The position numbers and the translations under genes were made by a program. Shown piece after piece: positions 18,925-27,639 of a stretch of 64,000 bases of DNA. How positions within the stretch are numbered: position 1 is the stretch's first letter; every line of letters starts with the position of its first letter. The stretch spans positions 1 through 64,000 of the forward strand of contig NZ_VTUZ01000003.1 of the NCBI RefSeq assembly GCF_008369935.1. The letters are read 5' to 3'. This DNA is from Paraburkholderia panacisoli. GTDB taxonomy: Bacteria > Pseudomonadota > Gammaproteobacteria > Burkholderiales > Burkholderiaceae. The notes beneath the pieces were generated by a model. The model saw only the letters and a list, made by a program, of their open reading frames with translations, ran no database searches and had not been told where the DNA came from.

Positions 18925-19938
18925 ATGACATTCCGAGTACCAGACCTTTCCCGGTTTTCCAAAGCGCAATTGCGCGACGGACCTTCACCGATTCTGGCGC
19001 TGCCCAGGTTGAGCCGGCACCTGGGCGGTGCCGACATCTATGTCAAACGGGAAGACGTTGATGGCCTGGGGGGCGGGGGCAACAAGCTGCGCAAACTCGA
19101 GTTTCTGATCGGTGAAGCGCAGGCTGGCGGCGCCGACACGATCATCACGGTCGGCGGCCGACAATCGAACCATGCCCGGTTGACGGCAGCGGCGGCTGCG
19201 CGCTTTGGAATGAAGTGTGAACTGGTGCTCTCAAGGCTGGTTCCGATCGAAGACGACGATTACGTCGAAAATGGCAATGTGGTGCTAGACCGCCTCTTTG
19301 GTGCAGTCATTCATGACATTCCAGGGAACGTGAGCGCACTGCAGGTTGCGGAAGAGCGCGCCGCAACGTTGCGCAGCGAGGGACGAAAAGTCTATGTGTG
19401 TCCTCTGGGTGGATCGAGCCCGGTCGGCTGTCTGGGCTATGTCTCCTGTGCACTTGAGATTTTCGAGCAGTCGAGAGAATCAGGTATTGCCTTCGACCAC
19501 ATTGTTGTTGCAAATGGCAGCGGCGGCATGCAGGCGGGGCTTGTAGCCGGAGCGATCGCTGCTGGCGTGTCGCCAACGAAAGTGGTGGGGTATACGGTTC
19601 TTGCGCCGCTCGAAAAAGCCTATGCCATCACCTGCGAAAAGGTTCAGCAGACGCTGGACCTGATCGATTCCGGTCTCACAGTTTCCGGCGACGACGTTGT
19701 CCTCCATGGTGACCAGCTCGGCAGTGGCTACGGGTTGCCTACCAGTTCAATGCGCCAGGCAGTTACTCTTCTGGCCAGCCAGGAAGGTCTGCTACTCGAC
19801 CCGGTGTATAGTGGCAAAGCGTTCGCGGGCCTGATTCAGAGTGTCGAAAGTGGAAAATTCGGCGCGGGACAAAAAGTTCTGTTTCTCATGAGCGGCGGTA
19901 CCCCTTCGTTGTTTGCCTATCGCACCGCGTTTGAGTGA
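18925..19938 (+). CDS. PLP-dependent D-cysteine desulfhydrase / ACC deaminase family enzyme
   Basis: Tryptophan-synthase-beta-fold enzyme of 337 aa, usual length for this family. The PLP-binding Lys lies in GGGGNKLRKLEFL (about residue 52) and the phosphate-binding loop is NGSGGMQAGL. The following segments QSNHARLTAAAAARFGMKC and LFLMSGGTPSLFAY are typical. D-cysteine desulfhydrase, L-cysteate sulfo-lyase (CuyA) and ACC deaminase are all in this family. The sequence KREDVDGLGGGGNKLRKLE is more like DcyD/CuyA than true ACC deaminases. It sits between the M81 remnant and a convergent MFS gene, so context gives no substrate. Confidence 0.82.
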   Translation: MTFRVPDLSRFSKAQLRDGPSPILALPRLSRHLGGADIYVKREDVDGLGGGGNKLRKLEFLIGEAQAGGADTIITVGGRQSNHARLTAAAAARFGMKCELVLSRLVPIEDDDYVENGNVVLDRLFGAVIHDIPGNVSALQVAEERAATLRSEGRKVYVCPLGGSSPVGCLGYVSCALEIFEQSRESGIAFDHIVVANGSGGMQAGLVAGAIAAGVSPTKVVGYTVLAPLEKAYAITCEKVQQTLDLIDSGLTVSGDDVVLHGDQLGSGYGLPTSSMRQAVTLLASQEGLLLDPVYSGKAFAGLIQSVESGKFGAGQKVLFLMSGGTPSLFAYRTAFE

Positions 19939-20007
19939 CTGGGGAACTATCGGTCCCTGGTTCGGCCGGGGCGTGCCTGGCATCGATCCAGGCCCCAGCC
20001 GTTTCAC

Positions 20008-21351
20008 TTATCGACCTGTCGGAATTTCCGGTGCAGCCTCCGACCGCGTGGCGCGCTTCGTCTGTGTATTTCCCTTTGCAGCCCATGCGGTATGGCGCGT
20101 GATGAGAAACAGTATGCAGATTGCAATGGCGCCGAAGCCAGCAACGAGCTGCATTCCACCTACAAAGGAGCCGGTCGCATCCTTGATTGCGCCGATGGCG
20201 TATGAGTCGACGAGTCCCGACAGGCTACCTACCGAATTTACGACCGCAATACCCGCTGCCACCCCACTGAGGGGAAAGAGAGCCGCCGGTAACGTCCAGA
20301 AAATCGGCAGTGAGGAAAACACCCCGAAGGCGGCAGCGCAGAGCAGCACCAGGCGAAGCACGGGCAGATCCGTGACGGTGGAGCCGGCCAATCCTGCTAC
20401 GGCCAGTATCAACGGGATGACCAGGTGAAAGCGACGCTCGCCTAGTCGGTCCGACCTGCGCCCCCACCAGATCATGCCGATGCCGGCTGCAAAAAACGGA
20501 ATCGCTGCCACGAACCCCGTTTGGACGATCGATAAGCCGAACTGGTGGACGATCTGCGGCAAAAAGAAGCTCAACTCGTAGTTAAGGCCGACCACACCGA
20601 AATAGACAACGCCTAAGGCGAGCACCAGTGGGTTTCGCATGGTACTCAATACACCAGCATGACCCGAGGAAACGACTGGGGCATCGGTAACCAGACTGCG
20701 TCTCAACGCGTCCCGCTCCGCATCGGTCAACCACGTGGCTTGCTCAGGACGGTCGCAGAGTATGCGGAGAACGAAAGGCGTGAGCGCAAGGGCCGGTAGT
20801 GTCTCGATGAGAAACATCCATTGCCACCCGTGCAAGCCCCCAAGGCCGTCCAGTTGCATGAGCAGTCCCGACAATGGGGCACCGATCACGCTGGCTACCG
20901 GCATTGCCACCAGGAAGCCGGCAATTACGCGGCCGCGCGCTTCGGCCGGCACCCAAAGAGACAGATAATAAAACACCCCGGGAGCGAAACCAGCCTCGGC
21001 GGCACCCAGGATCAAACGCGCCGCATAGAGGGATTTCTCTCCTTGCACGAGTATCATGGCGCCTGACGCAAGTCCCCAACCGAGCATGAGCAACGCGAAC
21101 CAGCGTCGTGCGCCGAAACGTTCGAGCATGACGTTAGCGGGCACTTCGAGAATCACGTAAGTCACGAAGAAAATGCCCGCGCCAATCCCAAAGGCCGTTG
21201 ATGACAGACCAAGGTCCCGACTCATCGTGAGTGCGGCGAAACCTATGTTGACGCGATCGAGCCACGCTATGACGAAACATGCAAAAAGCAGTGGAATGTA
21301 ACGTCGATTGATCTTTCGCGACGCCGACGCCAAGGGGTTCTCGTCATGCAT
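20008..21351 (-). CDS. MFS transporter, anion:cation symporter (phthalate/sugar-acid permease) type
   Basis: Inner-membrane permease of 447 aa with 12 predicted helices. The N-terminal block RYIPLLFACFVIAWLDRVNIGFAAL and the loop PANVMLERFGARRW are hallmarks of the ACS family, which imports hydroxy acids, sugar acids and aromatic acids. The start at 21351 is chosen because CCGGAGATAACT precedes it; a longer frame to 21447 lacks a site. It shares strand with the mandelate racemase-like enolase (395 bp upstream), suggesting import of that enzyme's substrate. A related permease lies at 53.3 kb. Confidence 0.9.
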   Translation of the reverse strand: MHDENPLASASRKINRRYIPLLFACFVIAWLDRVNIGFAALTMSRDLGLSSTAFGIGAGIFFVTYVILEVPANVMLERFGARRWFALLMLGWGLASGAMILVQGEKSLYAARLILGAAEAGFAPGVFYYLSLWVPAEARGRVIAGFLVAMPVASVIGAPLSGLLMQLDGLGGLHGWQWMFLIETLPALALTPFVLRILCDRPEQATWLTDAERDALRRSLVTDAPVVSSGHAGVLSTMRNPLVLALGVVYFGVVGLNYELSFFLPQIVHQFGLSIVQTGFVAAIPFFAAGIGMIWWGRRSDRLGERRFHLVIPLILAVAGLAGSTVTDLPVLRLVLLCAAAFGVFSSLPIFWTLPAALFPLSGVAAGIAVVNSVGSLSGLVDSYAIGAIKDATGSFVGGMQLVAGFGAIAICILFLITRHTAWAAKGNTQTKRATRSEAAPEIPTGR

Positions 21352-21745
21352 AGTTATCTCCGGTGACTCATTTTCAATGTCGATGCCGCACTGGTGCTTT
21401 GCCGGCGTGGTATTCACGATGTGCAAGTACAGCCCGTTCGACATCACGAGACATCATCCACGCCACCTCACAAGCGAATCGAGTGGATTGAGGTGAACAG
21501 AATCAAATTAACGGTTCAATTTAGTATTAAGGAATGCAAATTAATATATTGCCGAAAACAGAAAAATGATTGAATCACGAACGTCACTCGAGAATCCGCT
21601 CAACTACAGCGCGCTGCTATCGCTAACCGCACCTGCCGGCCGGAATTCTCCGGTCCGGTGGGGCGATGATCAATTGTGCTGGAAGCGGGTGTTCTAGGGC
21701 TGGGAGAAAACCCGACTCCATCCCGCCCGGTGGCAAGCGCACCCT
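21352..21745. other. Intergenic region between permease and racemase-like gene
   Basis: About 395 bases on the way from the enolase to the permease. The stretch 21495-21580 is AT-rich (AATTAACGGTTCAATTTAGT and similar) and may hold a separate promoter for the permease. GGTTCAAT resembles the TTGG/AACC half-sites around the nearby GntR gene but is too degenerate to call. Confidence 0.35.
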
Positions 21746-22861
21746 TCAATCGGCGCGACAGCGCTCGACGCCTTCCTTCGACCACTGAAGGCCCAGACCG
21801 GGCCTGTTCGGCGGCGTGATGTATCCGTTCGAAACCTGCAACGGCTCTTCTAGGATCGCATCGGCCCAGCTCGTGTATTCGAGCCAGTGGACAGTGGGTG
21901 TTGCGGCAAGCAAATGCACGCTGATTTCGGGGAACAAATGCGAGGACACCGGTACACCGCGCGCGGCTGCAATGGCGGCGCCACGCAACCATCCGCTCAC
22001 TCCACCGATGCGCGCCACGTCCAGCATGAGATAGTCAGTGGCCTTCGCCGCCACTGCGTCGTATGCGGCCTCCGGGCCATCGAGGTTTTCGCCGAGCTGG
22101 ATCGGGGTAGTCAGTTCGCTCGCGATCGCCGCGTACCCTTGCAGATCGTTGTGACGAATCTGCTCCTCCAGCCAATAGATGTTCATATCCCGCAGGTCGA
22201 GCCCGCGCCGGATCGCGTCGGGCACCGTGAGCGCCTGGTTATAGTCCACCATCAGCTCGACGGTTTCGCCGATCGCCGCGCGCACGGCTTTTGTCACATC
22301 AAGATCGGTGACAGGATTGGGGTGACCAAGCCGCAGCTTCACCGCGTCGAAGCCGGGTTCGAGCAATTTGACGGCCTCTTGCGCGGCCTCCATCGCCGAC
22401 ATCATTCCCAGTCCGTCGCTGTTATAGGCACGAATCGGTTCCAGGCTTCCGCCCAAAAACGTGGCGAGCGGCATGTTGGCCGCCACCGCCAGCGCATCCC
22501 ACGAGGCAATGTCGATAGCGGCGAGCGCCATCCGCACTATGCCCGTCACGCCAAGCAGAGCGTAGCGCCGTCCAAGCAGTTCGCCAAGCATGGCAGGCGC
22601 CACCGGCATGCCGTCGATCAGCCCCGCAGCCTCCTTCATGACTTCCGCGATGCCCTTGGCCCCGCTTTCCCGGTAACAGAAGAGATAGCTACGGCCCACC
22701 ACCCCTTCCTTGGTCTCAAGGTCCACTAGCAACAACGGCGCGGCTGTCATTCTGGCGGCGCTGGTGCCCAATGGAAAGCGCATGGGCACTTTCACATAAC
22801 GGGTGCGGATGGCTGAGATATGCAAAACAGGCTGAACGCCAGACGAGGAACCAGCAGTCAC
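21746..22861 (-). CDS. Mandelate racemase-like enolase-superfamily enzyme (KxR variant)
   Basis: A 371-aa member of the mandelate racemase subgroup; start GTG 22861 follows GGAGAAATGAC. Metal ligands are Asp in MVDYNQ, Glu in WLEEQI and Glu in LGENLDG. The His-Asp dyad is present (SSHLFPEIS and YLMLDVARIGG). The region HLLAATPTVHWLEY is nearly the same as in Pseudomonas mandelate racemase. The KxK motif of racemase on the second barrel strand is KLR here (DAVKLRLG), so the base equivalent to Lys166 is Arg. That argues for a dehydratase or altered racemase. It is transcribed away from gntR, with operator-like repeats between. Confidence 0.85.
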   Translation of the reverse strand: MTAGSSSGVQPVLHISAIRTRYVKVPMRFPLGTSAARMTAAPLLLVDLETKEGVVGRSYLFCYRESGAKGIAEVMKEAAGLIDGMPVAPAMLGELLGRRYALLGVTGIVRMALAAIDIASWDALAVAANMPLATFLGGSLEPIRAYNSDGLGMMSAMEAAQEAVKLLEPGFDAVKLRLGHPNPVTDLDVTKAVRAAIGETVELMVDYNQALTVPDAIRRGLDLRDMNIYWLEEQIRHNDLQGYAAIASELTTPIQLGENLDGPEAAYDAVAAKATDYLMLDVARIGGVSGWLRGAAIAAARGVPVSSHLFPEISVHLLAATPTVHWLEYTSWADAILEEPLQVSNGYITPPNRPGLGLQWSKEGVERCRAD

Positions 22862-22908
22862 GTCATTTCTCCATGTAGATCACGGTGGTAGAGTTATAAA
22901 CCATGTTG

Positions 22909-22938
22909 AACCAAATAGTAACCAAAAAATGTAACCAA
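22909..22938. promoter_or_regulatory. Cluster of AACCAA half-sites upstream of the racemase-like gene
   Basis: AACCAA at 22909-22914, GTAACCAA at 22918-22925 and GTAACCAA at 22931-22938 repeat at 13-bp spacing. They match half of the ATTGGGTACCCAAT palindrome just downstream. They are likely low-affinity or direct-repeat sites for the FCD-type GntR regulator. Confidence 0.5.
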
Positions 22939-22955
22939 TTCGGGATTCCCCTGGA

Positions 22956-22969
22956 ATTGGGTACCCAAT
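22956..22969. promoter_or_regulatory. Perfect palindromic operator ATTGGGTACCCAAT overlapping the gntR start codon
   Basis: ATTGGGTACCCAAT is its own reverse complement and contains the TNGTNNNACNA-like pattern of FadR/FCD-type GntR operators. It overlaps the gntR ATG (22968), which fits autorepression. A one-mismatch copy lies at 23831-23844 before the next gene. Confidence 0.65.
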
Positions 22970-23720
22970 GCAATATGTGACTGGCCTGCTTGACTCGGAG
23001 ACGGCCGTCGATCAATCCACGCTTTGGAGCGCACACAAAGTGAAGAATGATGTAAGCGTCGAAATGATACGCAGTCATCTGCTGGGCACCGTTACGACAG
23101 CCGGAGCGAAACTGCCGACCGAGCGCGTCCTGGCGGAACAGCTGGGGGTGTCGCGCAACGTGATTCGCAAAGCCCTGTCCGTCATGGAGACCGAGGGCCG
23201 CGTCATGCGCAAGGTCGGCAGTGGCACTTATCTCGTCAAGCAGGCCGCCGGAGAGGCGGCCAAACGAGCAGGCCCGGCGCGCGCGCAAGCGGAAGCGCTC
23301 GACGTCAGTCCGAAGCAGATCGTCGAGGCCCGCTTCGCGTTCGAGCCCAATCTCGCGAGCCTCGCGGCCATGAATTGCACAACGCTCGATCTGGAACGGC
23401 TCGGCGAATGCGCGCGGCGCTACCACGATGCGGACAACTTCGACGCGTACGAGGAGGCCGACGAAGGCTTCCACCGCGCGATTGCCACGGCCACGCACAA
23501 CCCGCTCTTGATCAGCGCGTACGAAGCTTTCCTGACGGCTGATGCGCAGGCAGAGTGGGGCAGCATTCGCCAGCGCTTCCTGACCGCCGAGCGCCGTGTT
23601 GCCTCGCGCAAGGAGCACGACAAGATACTGGCCGCGATACGCAGCCGCGATTCGGCGGCGGCGTTCGGTGCCGCACGTGAACACTTGCAATACATCAACT
23701 CGGCTTTGCTGCATCCGTGA
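22968..23720 (+). CDS. GntR-family regulator, FadR/FCD subfamily
   Basis: Repressor-type regulator of 250 aa. The winged helix-turn-helix (about residues 25-90) reads AEQLGVSRNVIRKALSVMETEGRVMRKVGSGTYL, followed by an all-helical FCD ligand domain (about 115-240) with the expected metal-site acidic and His residues (EEADEGFHRAI, and AAREHLQYIN near the end). It sits between two enolase-superfamily genes and is preceded and followed by matching palindromes, so it very likely controls the racemase-like enzyme to the left and the reductase-enolase pair to the right. Ligand is presumably a sugar acid or hydroxy acid. Confidence 0.9.
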   Translation: MQYVTGLLDSETAVDQSTLWSAHKVKNDVSVEMIRSHLLGTVTTAGAKLPTERVLAEQLGVSRNVIRKALSVMETEGRVMRKVGSGTYLVKQAAGEAAKRAGPARAQAEALDVSPKQIVEARFAFEPNLASLAAMNCTTLDLERLGECARRYHDADNFDAYEEADEGFHRAIATATHNPLLISAYEAFLTADAQAEWGSIRQRFLTAERRVASRKEHDKILAAIRSRDSAAAFGAAREHLQYINSALLHP

Positions 23721-23799
23721 TCGGCGGCGGGCCGGCGGCTCCCGTGCGCTTCACCCTCTGTCCCACCCAGCAAGTCGATTTTTTTGTTTGACACTCCAA

Positions 23800-23824
23800 A
23801 TTGGTTCAGGGAGAATGAACCAAT
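23800..23824. promoter_or_regulatory. Inverted repeat ATTGGTTCA-N7-TGAACCAAT
   Basis: Nine-base arms (23800-23808 and 23816-23824) separated by seven bases. The half-site TTGGTT(C/A) matches those upstream of gntR. It lies 36-60 bp before the reductase start and is followed by a second palindrome, giving a double operator. Confidence 0.6.
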
Positions 23825-23830
23825 TGATTA

Positions 23831-23844
23831 ATTGGCTACCCAAT
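23831..23844. promoter_or_regulatory. Second copy of the GntR operator, ATTGGCTACCCAAT
   Basis: Differs from the perfect palindrome at 22956-22969 at one position. It is located 16 bp before the ATG of the reductase gene, where bound repressor would block initiation. CCAATTGATTAATTGG at 23821-23836 overlaps it. Confidence 0.6.
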
Positions 23845-23859
23845 TTGGAGGGCGACAAG

Positions 23860-24786
23860 ATGAAAATTGCAGTGATTGGCTCAGGTGGCGTGGGTGGGTT
23901 TTATGGGCTGAAGTTGGTGCAAGCCGGTCACGACGTGACATTCGTGGCGCGTGGCGCTCATCTGAAGGCTATGCAGGAAACGGGGCTCCACATTGAAAAC
24001 GACCTTGGCAATAACGCCTCTGCGACAGTGAAGGCGACCGATGACATTCTGTCGTTGGACCAACCCGACCTGATCATCATCGCGGTCAAAATGTGGGACC
24101 TGGAGGATATTGCGCGCGACCTCAAAAAGATCGCCGGCCCGAACACCGCGGTGCTCTCGTTGCAGAACGGAGTGATCAAGGACTACGTCTTGCGCCGCGA
24201 GTTTGGCGAGGAGAGCGTCATCGGCGGCGTGGGTTATGTGGCGACATCCATTGGCCGCCCTGGCGTGATCAAGCAAGTTGGCGCCCTGCAGCGTATCAAG
24301 CTCGGTGAATACGACGGCCAGAAGCGTGCGCGCACGGAGGAACTGGTGCGCAGCTTCGCCGACGCCGGAGTCGAGGCGAGCCTGTCCGACAATATCGCGC
24401 GAGTGCTGTGGGAGAAATACGTCTTCCTGGTCGGACTGTCCTCCATGACCTGCCTCACTCACCTGACAATCGGGCCGATTCGCGAAAGCGAAGGCAGCCG
24501 GGGTGTGCTTCGCTCCGTTATCGCGGAGGGTGTGCTGGTGGGGCGCGCTCAGGGTGTTTCGTTGCCAGAAGACTATGCTGACCAATGCATGGAACTGGTC
24601 GACAACCTTCCCTACACGATGACCTCTTCGATGTTCCACGACCTGGAAAAGGGCAACCGGCTTGAGCTGCCCTGGCTCGGTGGCGGCGTGGTGTCGCTGG
24701 CCCGGGAGGTCGATGTTCCCGTGCCCGTCAACACCTTGATCACCAATGCGTTGTCGCCGTACGTCAGTGGTCATGCGAAGGCCTGA
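23860..24786 (+). CDS. Ketopantoate reductase (PanE/ApbA) family dehydrogenase
   Basis: NAD(P)H-dependent 2-keto/2-hydroxy acid oxidoreductase of 308 aa. The N-terminal Rossmann motif is MKIAVIGSGGVGGFYGLKLVQAGHDV, followed by AVKMWDLE and LQNGV typical of PanE; the catalytic Lys is probably in RVLWEKYVFL. The start at 23860 follows GGAGGG. Catabolic operons often carry PanE paralogues acting on other branched 2-keto acids; its place between gntR and an enolase suggests such a role rather than pantothenate synthesis. The promoter carries two operator copies. Confidence 0.85.
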   Translation: MKIAVIGSGGVGGFYGLKLVQAGHDVTFVARGAHLKAMQETGLHIENDLGNNASATVKATDDILSLDQPDLIIIAVKMWDLEDIARDLKKIAGPNTAVLSLQNGVIKDYVLRREFGEESVIGGVGYVATSIGRPGVIKQVGALQRIKLGEYDGQKRARTEELVRSFADAGVEASLSDNIARVLWEKYVFLVGLSSMTCLTHLTIGPIRESEGSRGVLRSVIAEGVLVGRAQGVSLPEDYADQCMELVDNLPYTMTSSMFHDLEKGNRLELPWLGGGVVSLAREVDVPVPVNTLITNALSPYVSGHAKA

Positions 24787-24894
24787 CATAGGCGGGACGA
24801 GCAAGGCAAGGCCGTAAGACACCCTATTGAGCGGCGCCCCGGCTTCGCCGTAGTTCGGGCGGCAGCCCGTCGATAACATGAGGACACGAACATC

Positions 24895-25998
24895 GTGAAG
24901 ATCGCCAGCGTTGAGCCGATTCAACTGCGGATTCCGCTTGCCGGCGAGGGCCGGCTGGAAATCGGATCGTGGGGCGGGAAAGGACTGCCCACAGTCGATT
25001 CGCTGATTGTCAAAGTTGTAACGGATTCGGGGGTAGTTGGCTGGGGCGAAACGTTCGGTTTCGCAGGCATTCCAGCTGCCAGGGCCGCGATCGATTCGAT
25101 CCTGGCGCCCGCGCTGGTGGGTCGCGATGCGGCACTGCTGGAAAAGCTGATGCGCGACCTGCAGAGGCAGTTTCATATCTTCGGGCGCGGCGGGGCTATT
25201 ATCTTCGGACTGTCCGCGATCGATATCGCGCTTTGGGATATCGCGGGCAAGGTGGCGAACCAGCCAGTGCACGCACTGCTCGGCGGCACCGACGCGACGT
25301 CGCTGCGGTGCTACGCCAGCCTGGTCCGGTATTCCGACCCCGCGCTGGTGAAAGAACACGTTGAGCGTGCGCTGAAGAATGGCTTTCGCCATATCAAACT
25401 GCACGAAGTCAATATCGACTGCATCCGTGCTGCTCGTGAAGCAGCGGGCGATGACATAGAGATCACCGTCGACGTCAATTGTGCTTGGTCCGTGCGCGAA
25501 GGACTCGACATGACGAACAGGCTGCGGGAATTCAATCTCCGTTGGCTCGAAGAACCTGTCTGGCCGCCTGAAAACTATTCGGGGCTCGCGCAGGTGCGCC
25601 GAGAAGGAGGCATTCCGATTGCCGCCGGCGAGAACGCATCGACGCTAATGGATTTTCAGCACCTGCTAGAGGCGAAAGCGGTCGATTTCATTCAGCCAAG
25701 CCCAGCCAAAATGGGGGGCATCACGGAATTGAGGAAGGTATTTGCTATGGCGAATGCCAACAATGTTGAAGTGGCGGTCCATTCCTTTTATGACGGCCCG
25801 GGGTTGCTCGCGAGCGTGCATGCGAGCGCGGCACTGGGCGGCGCAGACGCCCTGGTTGAATGGCGACGCCTGGACCTGGAGGCACAGCTCTACAGTGGCG
25901 CTATCGTCCCGCGGGACGGGGCGATCGCGGTCTCGCAACGTCCTGGTCTGGGCCTTGAACCGAATCCCGACGTCATCCGCGAATATCGTGTGGCGTAA
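24895..25998 (+). CDS. Mandelate racemase/muconate lactonizing enzyme family protein (second enolase)
   Basis: Enolase-superfamily enzyme of 367 aa, starting at GTG 24895. The capping domain precedes the barrel. Metal ligands are Asp in TVDVNCAW, Glu in WLEEPVWP and Glu in AGENAS. The second-strand motif is KLH (RHIKLHEV) and the C-terminal His is in VHSFYDGPGLL. It differs clearly from the enolase at 21.7 kb, so the two probably do successive or stereochemically different steps. It follows the PanE-like gene by 108 bp and likely belongs to the same GntR-controlled transcript. Acid sugar or hydroxy-acid dehydratase is the best guess. Confidence 0.85.
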   Translation: MKIASVEPIQLRIPLAGEGRLEIGSWGGKGLPTVDSLIVKVVTDSGVVGWGETFGFAGIPAARAAIDSILAPALVGRDAALLEKLMRDLQRQFHIFGRGGAIIFGLSAIDIALWDIAGKVANQPVHALLGGTDATSLRCYASLVRYSDPALVKEHVERALKNGFRHIKLHEVNIDCIRAAREAAGDDIEITVDVNCAWSVREGLDMTNRLREFNLRWLEEPVWPPENYSGLAQVRREGGIPIAAGENASTLMDFQHLLEAKAVDFIQPSPAKMGGITELRKVFAMANANNVEVAVHSFYDGPGLLASVHASAALGGADALVEWRRLDLEAQLYSGAIVPRDGAIAVSQRPGLGLEPNPDVIREYRVA

Positions 25999-26466
25999 AA
26001 GGGGCGTGTTTGGCTCGCGCCTATTCTGGATGTACCGATTGCGGAACGCGATGTCGCGATCGCGTGGCAGCAACCGGGCATGTCCGGGCCAAATCATCAG
26101 GATTCCTCATTCTTTGCTTGCCAATACAATGCCAGGCGCGGCGTACCGACCAACCCGACCAATTGGATCGGCCTGAGTGTTTGTCCAAATGTCCAACAAG
26201 TTTCCATACGCCGCGCAATACATTCACAGCGCTGATGCATGCGTGACATGCAGGAACAATTGAATTGCCGCGCACTGCAATCATTTCACGCCGAAGGTCG
26301 TCCAGAATCGGGTGCATTCCGAACGCGAACGTTCGCAATCGAGTCATATCCCGGCGATGTGCCAACCATGCGTGATCAGATTCCACTCGCTCGCAAGGCT
26401 GAGCAGGCGGAGTTCGCCGCGCTTGGGCTACCGCCTGAACAGGCGCCTTTTTGATAGGACAGTGTT
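25999..26466. other. Intergenic region before LysR
   Basis: About 470 bases without a supportable gene. Short frames on both strands lack start signals and family resemblance. The 3' end carries AGGACAG before ATG 26467. No intrinsic terminator for the enolase operon was found. Confidence 0.4.
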
Positions 26467-27351
26467 ATGGATGTTGCCGATCTCAAGGCATTTGAAGCGG
26501 TCGCTCGCCACGGGAGCATGAACAGGGCGGCCGTAGAGCTGCATACTGTTCAGTCCAACGTAACGGCCAGAATCCGTTCACTGGAAAGAGAGGTTGGTGT
26601 TGCGCTCTTTCAGCGGCATGTCCGGGGTGTGAGCATGACCCCGGCGGGTCAGCGCATGCTTCCCTACGCGGCGCGAATTGGCAAACTCGTCGCAGACGCC
26701 CGCGTGGCGGCGATGGACGACGGTCCGCCACGTGGTTCCCTGGTACTCGGAACCATGGAAACCGCAGCGGCCCTGCGGCTCTCGCCGATAGTAAGCAACT
26801 TCGCGCGGATGTATCCGCAGGTCAGACTGTCGCTGACAACTGGAACAAGCTGCAGCCTCGCGGTGGATGTCGCGGAATGTCGTCTGGATGGGGCCTTCAT
26901 AGCAGGTCCGCTTGACCACCCGGAGCTTCACAGCGAGACCATTTTCCGTGAAGAACTGGTGCTGGTAACTCCTCGCACCATACACTCGCTGGAGTCTTTG
27001 ACGTCGATCCCGCACCTGAAGACGATAGTGTTCCGCGTGGGGTGCTCGTATCGGCAGCAGCTGGAAGCGCTGCTTGTGGAGAGGGGGATCCTCGTGACGA
27101 CGCTCGAGTTCGGCTCGCTGGACGCAATCATAGCGTGTGTGGCGGCCGGTATTGGGATCACGTTGTTGCCACGGGGCGTGGTCACGGCGGCGGCGCAGCA
27201 GGAACTCATTGCCATCCATGAGATCTCGCCTGAGAAAGCACGTGTCGAGACGATTTTTGTTCGACGGCATGACGCTTATATTTCGAACGCCATGCGCGCT
27301 TTCGTCGAAGTCTCGCGTTCGGAGTTCGGACCTTTGATGGCGGCGGCGTAG
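26467..27351 (+). CDS. LysR-family regulator (paralogue of the one at 40.6 kb)
   Basis: A 294-aa regulator with N-terminal helix-turn-helix (MDVADLKAFEAVARHGSMNR, AAVELHTVQSNVTARIRSLE) and a CbbR/PtxR-like ligand domain. It is about 80% identical by eye to the protein at 40557-41444, and both end in a MAAA tail. Nothing adjacent is obviously its target: upstream is the enolase operon on the same strand, downstream a decayed MFS gene, which may have been the original target. Co-inducer unknown. Confidence 0.9.
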   Translation: MDVADLKAFEAVARHGSMNRAAVELHTVQSNVTARIRSLEREVGVALFQRHVRGVSMTPAGQRMLPYAARIGKLVADARVAAMDDGPPRGSLVLGTMETAAALRLSPIVSNFARMYPQVRLSLTTGTSCSLAVDVAECRLDGAFIAGPLDHPELHSETIFREELVLVTPRTIHSLESLTSIPHLKTIVFRVGCSYRQQLEALLVERGILVTTLEFGSLDAIIACVAAGIGITLLPRGVVTAAAQQELIAIHEISPEKARVETIFVRRHDAYISNAMRAFVEVSRSEFGPLMAAA

Positions 27352-27639
27352 CGGACAACGTACGACCTCGCCTGCCAATGGGTGATTCATTGCCCGTGGG
27401 CAATTCGCTTTACCGTCAGGAAACTATCTTTCAAGTTCAATCCCCGGAACGAGAAGGCAACATACCTTTTCCATACATGGAGCAAAGTAGCGTCCGTTTG
27501 GAGCCTCTCGGACTCGATACTCGGTCCAGGTTAATACAGATTGCACGGTTAGTCGCGATGGACGATTCCGTAAGCGCACTTCCTGCTTCCTCCCCGTCGG
27601 TCGAGAAGGCCACGTAAGCCGCGCGCAATACATTTTATT
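27352..27639. other. Intergenic region, no gene recognised
   Basis: About 290 bases between the LysR gene and the MFS remnant. I see no supported gene, repeat or terminator. Confidence 0.4.

Noticed and set aside
18925..19938. True ACC deaminase assignment
   Set aside because: The fold is shared, but the PLP loop GGGGNKLRKLE and flanking residues look more like D-cysteine desulfhydrase or cysteate sulfo-lyase; kept at family level.
23881..25404. 507-codon open frame on the minus strand
   Set aside because: It is antisense to two well-supported genes (PanE-like and enolase); its translation has no family resemblance and reflects codon bias in high-GC DNA.
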